45,276 bases of DNA from Paraphysomonas bandaiensis (taxonomy: Eukaryota; Chrysophyceae). Positions 33,375-44,475 of this stretch are shown here, piece after piece. Each line of letters opens with the position of its first letter. Position 1 is the first letter of the stretch. The stretch is taken from assembly GCA_965644295.1 (NCBI GenBank), contig CBFFRP010000018.1, positions 1 to 45,276 on the forward strand, written 5' to 3'. The translations under genes were made by a program, and so were the position numbers. The notes under the pieces are model-generated. The model was not told the origin of the DNA and did not search any database. It was given only the letters and a program-made list of their open reading frames with translations.

Positions 33375-33846
33375 ATGGCAAGAATCGTCAATGAGAACTA
33401 TAAGTCAAGCAACTGCGAGTGGAAAACACCAATATTCAGAAACAAAACAATGAGCCAGACAGGATCGGGGTACGAACATCCCTATATTCTGCACATGGAG
33501 GGCTTACCCGTCAGACTAAAATATCCCTCGTATCCATTTAAACTTTATACGGAATATAGTGACGATGCAAGTTGTAGTGACGATGTAAGATCATAAGAAA
33601 AATGTGTGGTAGTAGAGACAACATTGATGAATGACAAGAGACATTGATTATAATTTATTATTTTCAGCATAGAGTATAAGTTTACCTCCTGTTGTTAAGT
33701 TAATACTTCTCATATACTGTCAAATTTTAACACTTTGGTCTCAACTACTCATTTAGAAGACTTATCAATCAGATGGAGAAGAACAGTTTGATCTGAATGA
33801 TGGCCTGGCACAATTACAACTGGCAAAAGTGCTAGAAGTAGCGTAA
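33375..33846 (+). CDS. Small unknown protein, two exons
   Basis: Exon 1 (33375-33584) starts at an ATG and ends SDDASCSDD at a GTAAGA donor. A 172-nt intron ends at ATTTAG, and exon 2 (33757-33846) continues in phase as KTYQSDGEEQFDLNDGLAQL and stops after LEVA, for 99 residues. The protein is hydrophilic, with a basic, aromatic first half (HPYILHMEGLPVRLKYPSYP) and an acidic tail. I recognise no family. Support comes from the clean splice phase and coding-like composition of both exons. Further upstream exons, inside or beyond the neighbouring repeat, cannot be excluded. Confidence 0.45.
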
Positions 33847-34251
33847 CTTGTACTACTGTAAGAAAGAGTAATACTATGCATATAAATAGTTCTATATTTA
33901 TATGTTTAGTAATAATATTACCGTTACTATATATATATGTTTAATGATGTAACCATTATATTCTAACCTTATAGATCTGTAACTAATATAGAATTTATTA
34001 AATGTCTTCATAAACATATTCTCTCAGCACCTACAACATTAGTTCTTGCAAACGAAAACTGAACTTAAATCAATTTCACCAAGTTTCAGAAAGCTATTCA
34101 ACGAAGTTTCTGTAATATGATTGAGGCTAGTACGCTAACACCAGATAGAAGTAATTATTCCAAAATAAAATACACCTACCATGACATACTTCAATTTTAA
34201 TTGACAAAAAATAGTCGTAATTAACCACATAACATATTTGAAACTTTTATG
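33847..34251. other. AT-rich intergenic region between convergent genes
   Basis: No gene, RNA or repeat is recognisable. It contains a short TATATATATATG run near 33930. Confidence 0.6.
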
Positions 34252-37200
34252 TTAAGCACCCACAAGTACAGTTTGATAAAAGTAAACTAATATCCCAATA
34301 AAGCAAAAAATGTTAATGACAGGCACCAGTGGGCCAAGTGCAATAACTCTAATGAAGTGCTGATACAACAACGCAGCCGCTAGACCCAATGCAATGGCCC
34401 ACCACGGCATGTGGAACTTGTCACTTTTCTCTGTCGCTCTCTTGGTCATGTTTTGGGAGTGTTCGATCAAGGACTGAGAAGGTGGAAGTGGATACGACAC
34501 TCGTCTGAGTTCCATTACATCTGATTTACAAAAAGTTACTACGAGTTATACGAACAGTCAAGTTTCTTACCTGATATCAAAGTAGGAAATTCTTCAGAAA
34601 GGCCAGATAAATCACTTATCTATGAATTCTATCAGCAGTGACAAAAACAAGAGTTGTATAAAACCTGTATAATGTCTCCAACATTGTCCCTTAAATATCC
34701 AAGGACAGATACTTCCAATTGTGGTGAGTTGAAGAGATAGGCAGCCCTCAAAAGATCTAACCAATTGGAGTGTGACGGCACAAGCATGCTCTCGCAAAGC
34801 CGCTTGAGACCATTTACCTAAGAGAAAGTAAGCTTATCCAGTATGCAACAAAAAGTTCACTTACGTACCTGATATCTGTCTGCAGACATTAAGTCTTCCA
34901 AGAGAGCCCCGTCTGATCCATCAGGCAGAATGTCTGTGTAAAGGTATATCAGCAAGCGCAGCAATCCCACAAAAGAGTCCGGAACAACGATATCAACCAC
35001 TGCTGGAGGACCATCCTCCACGTCGTCGGTACCGGCAACTGCAATAGACTCCGACATGCCACTGTTGAACATCATGCGGAAGTACTCACATCTTGCTTCC
35101 AATATAAATCTAGCAGCGAAATGTTAATATTGATCTACGGTTGAAGATGCATACCTGTGGGCCGAGATAGAGCGACCCTCGGCAATAAACCGAACATCAG
35201 CATACTGGGAATCTCCGACAAGTGTTCCCAAATCACGTGCTAGTGTGGACGGAGGAAGCTCCATATTAAGTCCGGAATTCGTCGAATGGATGAATTTTTT
35301 CAAAGGGGTTTCAAACACATCGTCCTGGTACTCATCACCGTCAATAGACTGCGCAATCGCGCTGTGTATTTGTACTAAGCGATCGCATGCGGCAATTAAT
35401 CGCGGTAAACGTAGTCGCTTGGCAGCTCGCTGTAAACTCTGTGTACAAAACCCTAATCAGTACATATCACTTTTCATGTACAGTACTTTATTTACCTGCA
35501 CTATGGATAAATTTTTCACACATTTCGGGGGCAGAGATCCTGTATATAGAAATACATGCAACGCGCGGGCAGTGTCATTTACAAGGTCAGGAAGTAGCAC
35601 TTGCGTAGGCGTGAAGGTACTTCCAGCAATGCCATCATCCATTGGAGCTTCTTCAATAAGTTTCTCACGGAGGACAGCACACCTGCTTGCCACCATCCCT
35701 CTACAAAAGTCTGTTAATTACGCAGAATATTGTCATGCGAATTTACAACCTGTGTGCCAATAAAATTTTCCCCGCGGCTATGAGCATACAGTCTGCTTTG
35801 CCCCTACCCACAGGTGGTAGAGACTGACGAGCGACAGCAGTGGACGACGTTGATACGCTTCCCGTATCTGACACAGTGTCCGTCGTAATAGTCATGTGAT
35901 TGTTATTAGTTGCCTGAACGAGTAAAGGCTCCGTTAGCGACGAACCAATTAGGTCTTCATCCTGAATGACAACCATGTAAGTGCCCGCGCTGCATATGTA
36001 TTTCGTGATACGGACTGCAAGCCGATCCAACCACATTGATGAAGGACAACGCGGAGTGGTCACAGGAGTCAGTCGACTTTGCATAGTCTGAATAGCATCT
36101 TCTAAAGCTTCCTCTGTGTCTTTGGTTTGTGCCGTACTGTCATCCGCTGCATCCTCCTCTCCATCATCAGATTCATCTTTAGATGATATGGGGGGGACAA
36201 CAGGTCCACTGCCACAAATATAAAACCTTCCCGAATCAAATAGAAAAGCGGAGTGCATGTCTCCAGCAGACATTTGTAGCACTACATCTCCGGTGTTTTC
36301 AGCGTCGTTGTCAGACACATCCACGCTGCCGCCAAGTGCTTTTACATGACGTGGAAGAGACCACCTCTTGCACCACTCCAATAACTCGAACGGAACCATT
36401 AGCTTCGTGGAATTAGTGGCAGTGGCGAATACATTGAGCGCCCTGTTCGCCCAGGTTCCAGACAACGGCGCGTCATTGTGACCCAAACACGAATCCCCCC
36501 TTCCCCCCCAAGACCAAACCCGTCCCCCAACATCGTAAGCCAGTGAATGAAATGTACCACAACAGATGTCAACAATCGGGTTGTAACTCTGAGGCTCCTT
36601 TGTCAGGGTTGTTTTTTTGATAGTGTATGTGGACGCAAAGTGAACTCGAACAGGGCTGTAGGCATCACGAAGAAAACCAGAAGGTGTTGGACCAATCCCA
36701 AGCTACACACCCACATCGCCCTATTAGACAAAATCGAAACACAGACGGCAACACACCTGGCCACAAGAATTTTGCCCCCATGCATAAACCTTACCATCCG
36801 TACACAAGCAGAGAGCGTGTGACTCGCCGCAAGATATCTATTCACGATCTAGACTTAAAGCAGCACTAATATATGACAGTACATGTCACCTTACCTTCAC
36901 GGCATTTGTTATTCCATTTACAATTCGGGGGCGAAGTTGGTATCTCATTATCTTTCGTTTGTTTCTCCCAGCTCTACTGCGAATTGCTCCTCTTCCTCTA
37001 TTCTGAGTGGATAGCGGAGGGGGTCCAAGACCCAGTCTACCGTGGGACCACATGCCCCATGATGCGACATGACCTGAGGCCAGAAGCGCAACAGTAAATC
37101 CACCTCCACAAGATACTGATTTAACTCGGACATCGTGTAACGCATTCCTAGTCTCTTCTGTGGTCTCAGCAGTGTCACCTTGTTCTGTTCCTGGTTCATT

Positions 37201-39184
37201 TAGCGGCAATGGATGGGATACAACTACTCGCTCAGGAACAAGATAAGGCTCCATAATACCATGGCCAGATGCATACGGTACGCCCCACCCATAAAGCTCC
37301 CCCGACTCCGTAACCGCAGCAGAGTGTGACCCTATTGCTGAAGACCCCGCCGCTATGTGAACAACCCTGTGGTGCATTCCGCTGCCAGACAACTGAGTTT
37401 CAGCACCGTTCGCATTTTCCGGCCTCTGTGAATTTTCTGCATTGCTTGCAGAATCCTTTTCTGGCCACATCACCAACGTCAACGTTGTACGGTTGATGGC
37501 GTCTCCCAACCCCAGGGCTCCTTCCGTGTTATCTCCACAACTGTATACTGAACCATTGAAAGTCAGCAATAGCATGTGTCGATGACTGCAGGCGACCATT
37601 AACACCCTTTCCAGATTTATCGACGGTGGAATTGTGATAGATGCCGGGTTAAAACACACATAATTCGCCCCACTGTCATCATCTGTAGATTCTGTAAGTA
37701 GCTGCTTTTGCTTGGCGGTATCGCGAGCTTTATCAAATAATAGAGCAGAGTTTCTACCCCAGCCATATAGCTCGGCAAAGGGTGAAGGATTACACGTATG
37801 CACTTGGGGTACCCCTATGTCTTTTACAGGTCTTGGCGAAGCGACACTTCCAGCGAAAGAAGTCTTTTCACGAGGAGTACGCTGGCGAGGAGTTGCAGGG
37901 CCGTACACATGTGCGTCGTCAGCTTCTTGATCATCTAGTCGAGCAAAGTCGACGTCAAGTGCCTCGTCTGCATCCGTATCTACAGACACATCAAGTTCAC
38001 TCTCAGCTGACATCTTTGCGCCTGGGCGTTCAACTGAAGGATTCCTAAGTAGCATCCCGACACAAATATCTGCCCGTCCAGGAGCTTTAGGAGGAGGTGG
38101 GACAGCTCCTGGAGCTCTCTTCTTCGTCGTATTGATCGCTTTCACGTTATCTGCCTCTTCACCCGTAGATGAGTCAGCAAATCCCGCCAGATCCAGCTCC
38201 TCAACTACCTCTGGGTTAAGAATATAGCGGTGATAGAAGCAAAGGCATGTGTGCTTCTCATAGGCCTTATCGATATCGCGTGCTGCGCCTGTGGTACTAT
38301 GAGGTGTCGCTATATAGTGAGAGAACGGCTTCACCTGTATCATCACTTGTTGACTCAATTGCAGGGCAAAGACGAACCCAGAAACACATCGTTAAATCGC
38401 TCTTTAAACCTGAGCAATGCATTGAAAACGAAAACAGTGTTAGTATAAATGGCACAAAAAAAAAAGTCGCACCGATATACAAATGGGGAGAATAAAAATT
38501 CATGTTCTCATATACAGTCGCTTTCAGAGACGGAAACTTGGATATCAGCGTGTTATAACACGTTGTTTTCGCATTCTCTACTTCCCAAGCAGCGATGCGA
38601 ACCATGTACTCTGCGTAAGACTTTGCGGTGGCCATGCTGAGAGATGTATCGCAGGCTCTTATTGCCCGGAAAGCTACTGCCAATATATCATCGAATGCAT
38701 TCTCTGCAACCACATCACTATACATATTAAGAATCATACATCACATACCCGGAGCACTGTCGCCGTTATAAACATGTGAATATTCTAAGGAGAAGTTGTA
38801 TCCCTCCAATGAATAAACTGCTATGTTCAATTTTCCGGTCATAACTTTCACACGAACGTCCTCCAGTGAGGGGCGAGGTAAAGAACTATCAGGTAATACA
38901 GCACTATCAAAAGTAAGGAAGAGTTTAGGGATCTTATAAGCAGAGATCATTCTATGATTGAATACATTCTCATGAAGTTGTACAAGTGAAGTTATATCTA
39001 TTGAATTATCTAATGAATTATATTGAAAGGATGGTAAATGTGCTTCATGTGGTGATATCCATGGAGCATTAGTGCTATTGTTATCTATAGATGAAGATGT
39101 TCCAACTGCTCTCTTAAGTAATGCAGTAACTTCAGCTCTATTCTTAATGATATCTGATAGATCAACACTTTTTGTTTGCATCAT
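34252..39184 (-). CDS. RCC1-BTB-BTB protein with C-terminal membrane anchor
   Basis: Twelve exons (39184-38749, 38703-38516, 38401-38335, 38288-36895, 36837-36757, 36702-35750, 35700-35496, 35438-35155, 35109-34869, 34817-34665, 34619-34571, 34520-34252) keep one frame for 1439 residues. After an N-terminal region of unknown kind, RCC1 blades appear from exon 4 (PFAELYGWGRNSALLF, GSVYSCGDNTEGALGLGD, ESGELYGWGVPYASG, GHVASWGMWSHGRLGLG, GKVYAWGQNSCGQLGIG, GRVWSWGGRGDSCLGH). Then come BTB 1 (ILLAHRGMVASRCAVLREKL), BTB 2 (DSQYADVRFIAEGRSISAHR), a BACK-like helical part and a near-terminal hydrophobic segment (VINIFCFIGILVYFYQTVLV). RCC1 plus two BTBs resembles IBTK-type Cullin-3 adaptors. No ankyrin repeats are seen. 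Exon 3 uses an AAAG acceptor and is the weakest join. The first three exons could be a separate gene. Confidence 0.8.
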
Positions 39185-39331
39185 AGATATATTAATTATT
39201 TGTAATATCTATGTGTTTCTTTATTAGTCATTGTGTTAAGAGGATATGTACTACTATGCTCAGGGTGGCCTGTAACTTACTTGCACTCTATACTGTTGTG
39301 TACTCCAGTGTACCAGTACCAGAAGTACACT

Positions 39332-39341
39332 TACAGCAGTA
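39332..39341 (+). promoter_or_regulatory. TACAGCAGTA motif
   Basis: Exact match about 148 bases upstream of the ATG at 39184. It overlaps the palindrome GCAGTACTGC. Confidence 0.35.
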
Positions 39342-39397
39342 CTGCTATGTACTTCGTATGCGGGAGGATATAGGACGTATATAATGCTATATGTATG

Positions 39398-39407
39398 TAC
39401 AGCAGTA
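39398..39407 (+). promoter_or_regulatory. TACAGCAGTA motif
   Basis: Exact match about 214 bases upstream of the ATG at 39184 and 66 bases after the previous copy. Confidence 0.35.
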
Positions 39408-39464
39408 CCTTATTTCTATACCTTATTTACGTTGAAACTAGACTACGGTATATACGTAGAGAAG

Positions 39465-39535
39465 TACATACATACATACATACATACATACATACATACA
39501 TACATACATACATACATACATACATACATACATAC
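39465..39535 (+). repeat. Perfect (TACA)n microsatellite, about 18 units
   Basis: 71 uninterrupted bases. This is the same motif as the 29.9 kb tract but on the other strand, again between two head-to-head genes. Confidence 0.97.
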
Positions 39536-39934
39536 TGTGTGTACATACACAGTACATATATTTAAATAGTCACACTTTCGGAACTATAAAATCATAGTTT
39601 TCGAGAAAAAGCCTCCTTTTGGACGTATGGTGTCCAGATATCCAGATATATACTGTAGAATGCATGATTCTAAAGTGGTGTTTGTTGTAGTTTGAATGTC
39701 TGTATCATTATTTCTATGGGATGATATGATCATCTATATTATATTCGCAGACTATGATACATATTCTCTTATATGCTATGTATAGAGATAGTCATCGCTA
39801 GAGAGATTAGACTAGACGAAGTGGTTCATTTGTTAGTAAGCATTCCATTGAATCATATGTGATTATACAGCCAATAGCATACATAACAGCCTATATAGTA
39901 ACATATATATCTACCATTACAACAACATATTGAT

Positions 39935-42900
39935 ATGAATCCCTCTGATTCGAACACCTATTCAGATCCATTAACACTATCTGACCCGCCTCATAAGAGT
40001 CAGGGGCGTCTCAACACAGTGATCAGAAGTGTTGCGTCCAGCAGTGGAGATGATCGTTTGGTTGGTATCGCTGAAGGTGGATCGGAGGGGCAGAGCATAG
40101 GGGAAGAAATCAACAGGCTTACACAACAGGTGCATGAGCGTGGATTGGAGAGCAGAATTGTCAAGGATTCTGGTCTTAGCATGAGCCAGGAACTCCAAAT
40201 GCTCAAGGAAATTCTCAACGATTCCGATGGGAATTGTATCACCAAAGGTTAGTATTGGTCTTTATGCGGAGTTTATTCACAACTAGCATAGTAGTACATA
40301 ATGAATATTTGAGTATACATTTTTCATTACTGATATCACTTGCAGAGGCACCTGCAAATGGGGGGAGAGTAGACCTCTCCAATCCAACAGAAACCTCTCC
40401 TTGTCCTGAACCCTATGCATCGGAGATTGCAACGTTGAAAGCCCAGAATGTGGAACTTTTATCATTTATTGCTGATCAGAGTAAAGAAATTGAAGAACTA
40501 CGCACGACTAATAATGATAGCTCTGAAATAATCTCTATGCAGTCGCAGTTAGTACAGGAGAAAGAAGGGTTGTTGAAAAAGCTAGAGAATTCCAACGCTG
40601 CCCTGACGCAGAGCGTTCAGAATGCTAAAATTACGTCTGAGCTAAAAGACCGCAACTATGCACGTCTTGCTGAAGAAGCAGAGTTGTTGCGAGCCAATGC
40701 AGAAAGGGGCACTGGAAGTGTCAAGGATGACACACACAGAGAAGTTGTCAGGGAGCTTCAGAAGCAGGTGGACTACCTCCAAGGCGAAAGAGCTGCTCTT
40801 GTGGTGTCCTTATCATCTCAAATGGGCACCAACGAAGGTAAGGAAAGGATTGAACTTATAGCTGAGGTCAAAGAGCAGGCGGAGATAATCCAGCTTCAGG
40901 CTGATGTAATACGGGACAGAGAAAAAAACATTTCTAACCTTGTTGCGGAGAAGGAGGAGATGCAACAGAGGCTACAGGCCATACAACCTAGAGAAATTGT
41001 ACAAGAATTAGAGGCTTTGAAAATAAAGTTTCAGGATGAAGTCTCTAGGCACTCCAGCACCGTCGCTGAGAAGGATCGCCACATTGCCTCTCTTGAATCA
41101 ATGAAGGTATCTGATGACGATAAACTAAAGGAACTGTCGAAGTCTTATGAGGCGGCTGCAGCTGAGCTGAAAGTGTGCAAAGAGGAACTCGCAGATGGTA
41201 CTAAATCCTTCGATGAAAAGGAAAATCTGATTCTGCACCTAAAGGACGAAGTGGATACCATGAGACTTGAAATGATTGCCCTTGAAGAGTCCTCGGGTGT
41301 GCTCTGTGGGGAGCTGGAGAGATTGCAGAAAGCGAACAGCGATGTGATGAGGAACCACATATCTGTGCTTACAGAAAAGGATGCTCGCATAAAAGCCTTG
41401 GAAGACGAGAGAGCTACTGCGATGCAACGAGTATGTGATTCATGCGAGGCTACAAAAAACGCTTTGGGAGTCTCTGAAGCCACTGTAGCAGGCCTATCCA
41501 TCACCGTTAGAGAGAGGGATTCTCGAATACAAGCGCTCGAAACGGAGTTACATAATGCAAACAGAAAAATCGAAAAACTATCTAAACCTCCTGACAGTGT
41601 GGAAGTTGTAGCGATGCAATCCAAACCAGAAAATGACATGGTAGTTTCCACGTTGAAAATGGAGTTGAAGTGCAAGGAAGGACAACTGAAAGCGATGGAG
41701 AATGAGAGAAGTGAGGCCAACTTAAGGATTAAACAGCTGAGTGAGGCCAACGAGAATAAAAATGTTGGCTTAGCTGAGTTGAAAAAAGAATTCGTGGAAG
41801 CTGTCAGTAGACACCAGAGTGCCCTGAGAGAGAAAGGTGACTATATCAAATCGCTTGAGCTTGAGCGAGATGCGGCCGTAGTAAGAGCCCGAATGCTCAC
41901 CGACTCCACTGAACCATATGCTGCGCTTGTACCAGGGAGTGATAGCTTCACCCAACCGTCTGCGAATGATAAGGAGGGATTCATAAAAACGCTCAGCACA
42001 CTTTCCCAGTCAGTTGCCACATTGACGGCGGAGTGTGATCAACTGCGGGTGGATCTGTCTTTAGCTGCTACGCACGAGGAGCGGGTGCTGGAACTGGAGC
42101 AGCTGGTCGAGGACCTCAGAAACAAAAATGCCATTTCGTTGAGAAACATAGAAGAGATGACTGCTGACAAAGAGTATCTTGATAAAAGGCTTGTAACAGC
42201 CCTTGAAAACTGTCGAGATCAGGAGGAAATTATCGATGAGCAAAATAAATTTTTGAGTGATGCGGCCGTTTCTTTCGACAAAGCGGAGTCCGAAATATCG
42301 AGTTTGAATGATAAGCTTCTGGCGTCGCAGGAGGAGATAAAACGCCTTGGCCAAAGTGTTGAACGCGCTGCTAGCGATGCTTCAATGGCAGAACTTAAAC
42401 TGCGTGTAGTAGAATCAGAGCTGAGTCAGTTGAAACTGGACTATACTTCTTTATCTGAGCAGCTTGTGGCAGTAACACTAGAACGGGATGTAGCCCTTTC
42501 CAAGGTAAAGAGACTGGAGTTCAATGAGACACGCTCTACAAGCAATACAGAAGACACCATTCAACGGAAAGATGTGGTGCCTAGAACCTTATTTATTCAG
42601 TTGCAGCGAGATAATTATGCATTGATCAAAAAGCTCTTAAGTGAAGTTACCTTACGCAAGGCGTTGCAAGATATTCTGCGTAGTACGTGTGAGACGAAGG
42701 AACTGGTATCTAGAAAAGTTAATGAGAGCGACTTCAAGCCGGCGTCAGATGTAGACTATTTATGGCTAAAAATGAATTCATCCCCTGCATTTTGTGGTCA
42801 TGATCTTCTTTGCGCCGTCAACAGGCGAAGTAGTATCAGCAGTTGTCATACCATTTCCACCGCATCTATCACCAATCGGGATATTCGAATAGATTTTGGC

Positions 42901-44475
42901 GAAAGCGTCTCACTCGCACAAAGAGAAGAGTACTTAGCTCACCCTATTCGGCGACTACGCGTTGGCTGGACCGTTGATAGGGTATGTGCATCACGAAGTT
43001 TTCTTTACTTGCTTATGACCATTGTATTGTTCAGTTATTAAATGTAGAAGACAGCTCTGAAGCGATTGTACGGGTGGATACAGATAGAAAAAAAATTATG
43101 TGCATCACTATCGGGTAATGTAGTATTACAACATCCTTTTATGTTGTTTTACTATTCCTTTAGCACTGCAATAGAAGATTATTCGTTTTCGCTTTGCACT
43201 GTTGATAGAATAACCAAGGTGATTATCTACGATCTGTATGGTAGTGAGTTTACAAGCTGTTTGACAGAATGAAGAGGGCCTTGCTGCCCTGGGATACGTT
43301 GTTCAGGTCGCATCGACCATTGTAGCAATGAGGTTGAAGACTGGAGAAACACTGGTACCTTGTGGTAGTGTGTGTGTTTATGTGATATTTTTTTGTAGGC
43401 TCTGAAGTTTATGGTATCTGAAGAACGAGATTTATTTTACGATAGCATTCTCTGTATTCTCTGCAAGCTGGAGCCTACTTTTATAGATTCTCTTCCAACA
43501 GTTGTTTCCACCATTGATTTGAATACTTCCAGATTTTTAAAGAATCATATCATTCAAAATCCTAATGGGGAAATGGAGGTGGTGTCGTTCAATCGCCGTA
43601 ATTTGCTTCGAGCACAGAGTTCTATTGCTGCACTTCAGTCTGCCGGTTGTCTATCTCGTACAGAGACAAGTATGATGGATGTTTTAGGGTTGGAGGAAGA
43701 AGTGTCCCGCACAACGAGTGCACAACCTCCTTGTGATGACATCAGTATTTCCGCCAAGGCCCCAAGGAATTTAGATGCCGACGATAACAATATTTCGACG
43801 AATCAGAAACTTGAGCAGTTACCGCCTGAAGCCCCCTGCGACCATCCATCTGCAACGAAAGAGGACGGTGATTCTATTAAGTCGCAAGGGGTTATTGGAG
43901 GTGGTACTAATATCTTTGTCGGCAACGACAAGAACTTAGCAGAAGATCAGGTCGTTGACATGGACAAGTTATACAGCTGTAAAGATAGGACAGAGAAACC
44001 GAATTATTTCTCGATAGCGAGAAAGGGTATACATAGGAATTCTTTCAGCCACGAGAACCCTATACAGGAACGCAAAAATGGAGACAATCCTATTTCCCCA
44101 AGGTCAGACAGGCTGTCCCAGCGACAGTCTATATCTACGGTGGAGTGTCTTTCACAGGAAGAAAAGAGTTCTCAACAGCATCCACAGCGTCGGCCAAGTG
44201 TGGGACTAGAAAATGTGAACAGATTTGCCAGTGTGTACAGGGGGCGCAGACGTTCTGAAACGTACAGTGACATCTTACGTCGCAGTGGGTCGAATTGCTC
44301 GATGGATAAGAGACCGCACTCGTCGCAGTACTTTCTCAAAATAGACTTGGACACCCCAGAGAAGAATAGTGTGTCAAGGCGCCGTGGGAGCGCGTCTTCC
44401 ACTTTGGCACAACAAACCTTAGATTTTAAACATAGGAAACAACTTGGTCACAGATCACAGTCTGCGAATAGTTAG
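39935..44475 (+). CDS. Large coiled-coil protein of 1415 residues
   Basis: Six exons (39935-40247, 40346-42981, 43035-43114, 43164-43218, 43268-43354, 43399-44475) join in frame from an ATG to a TAG. A Ser-rich, disordered N-terminus is followed by roughly 750 residues of almost unbroken heptad coiled coil (RDREKNISNLVAEKEEMQQR, KSLELERDAAVVRARML). After this comes a folded region spanning exons 2-6 (HPIRRLRVGWTVDRLLNVED, DTDRKKIMCITIG, LALKFMVSEERDLFYDSILC), whose strands and final helix are reminiscent of a PH-like fold. The tail is Ser/Arg-rich and disordered. The family was not identified. Tether, golgin-like or cytoskeletal linkers are possible. The short exons 3-5 (55-87 nt) all sit in the folded part. 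The upstream intron is 98 nt, the others 44-53 nt. Confidence 0.75.

Larger units (their letters stand above)
39185..39934. promoter_or_regulatory. Divergent intergenic region with ATAC microsatellite
   Basis: 750 bases between two head-to-head gene starts. It holds two TACAGCAGTA motifs, the palindrome GCAGTACTGC (39336) and a 71-base ATAC/TACA tract. No exon is seen. Confidence 0.45.

Noticed and set aside
36547-36869. Plus-strand frames opposite the RCC1 exons
   Set aside because: They are shadows of the minus-strand gene, whose RCC1 motifs continue through the region.
41145-41750. 201-codon minus-strand Ser/Leu-rich frame
   Set aside because: It is the complement of a coiled coil rich in Glu/Lys codons, a common artefact.
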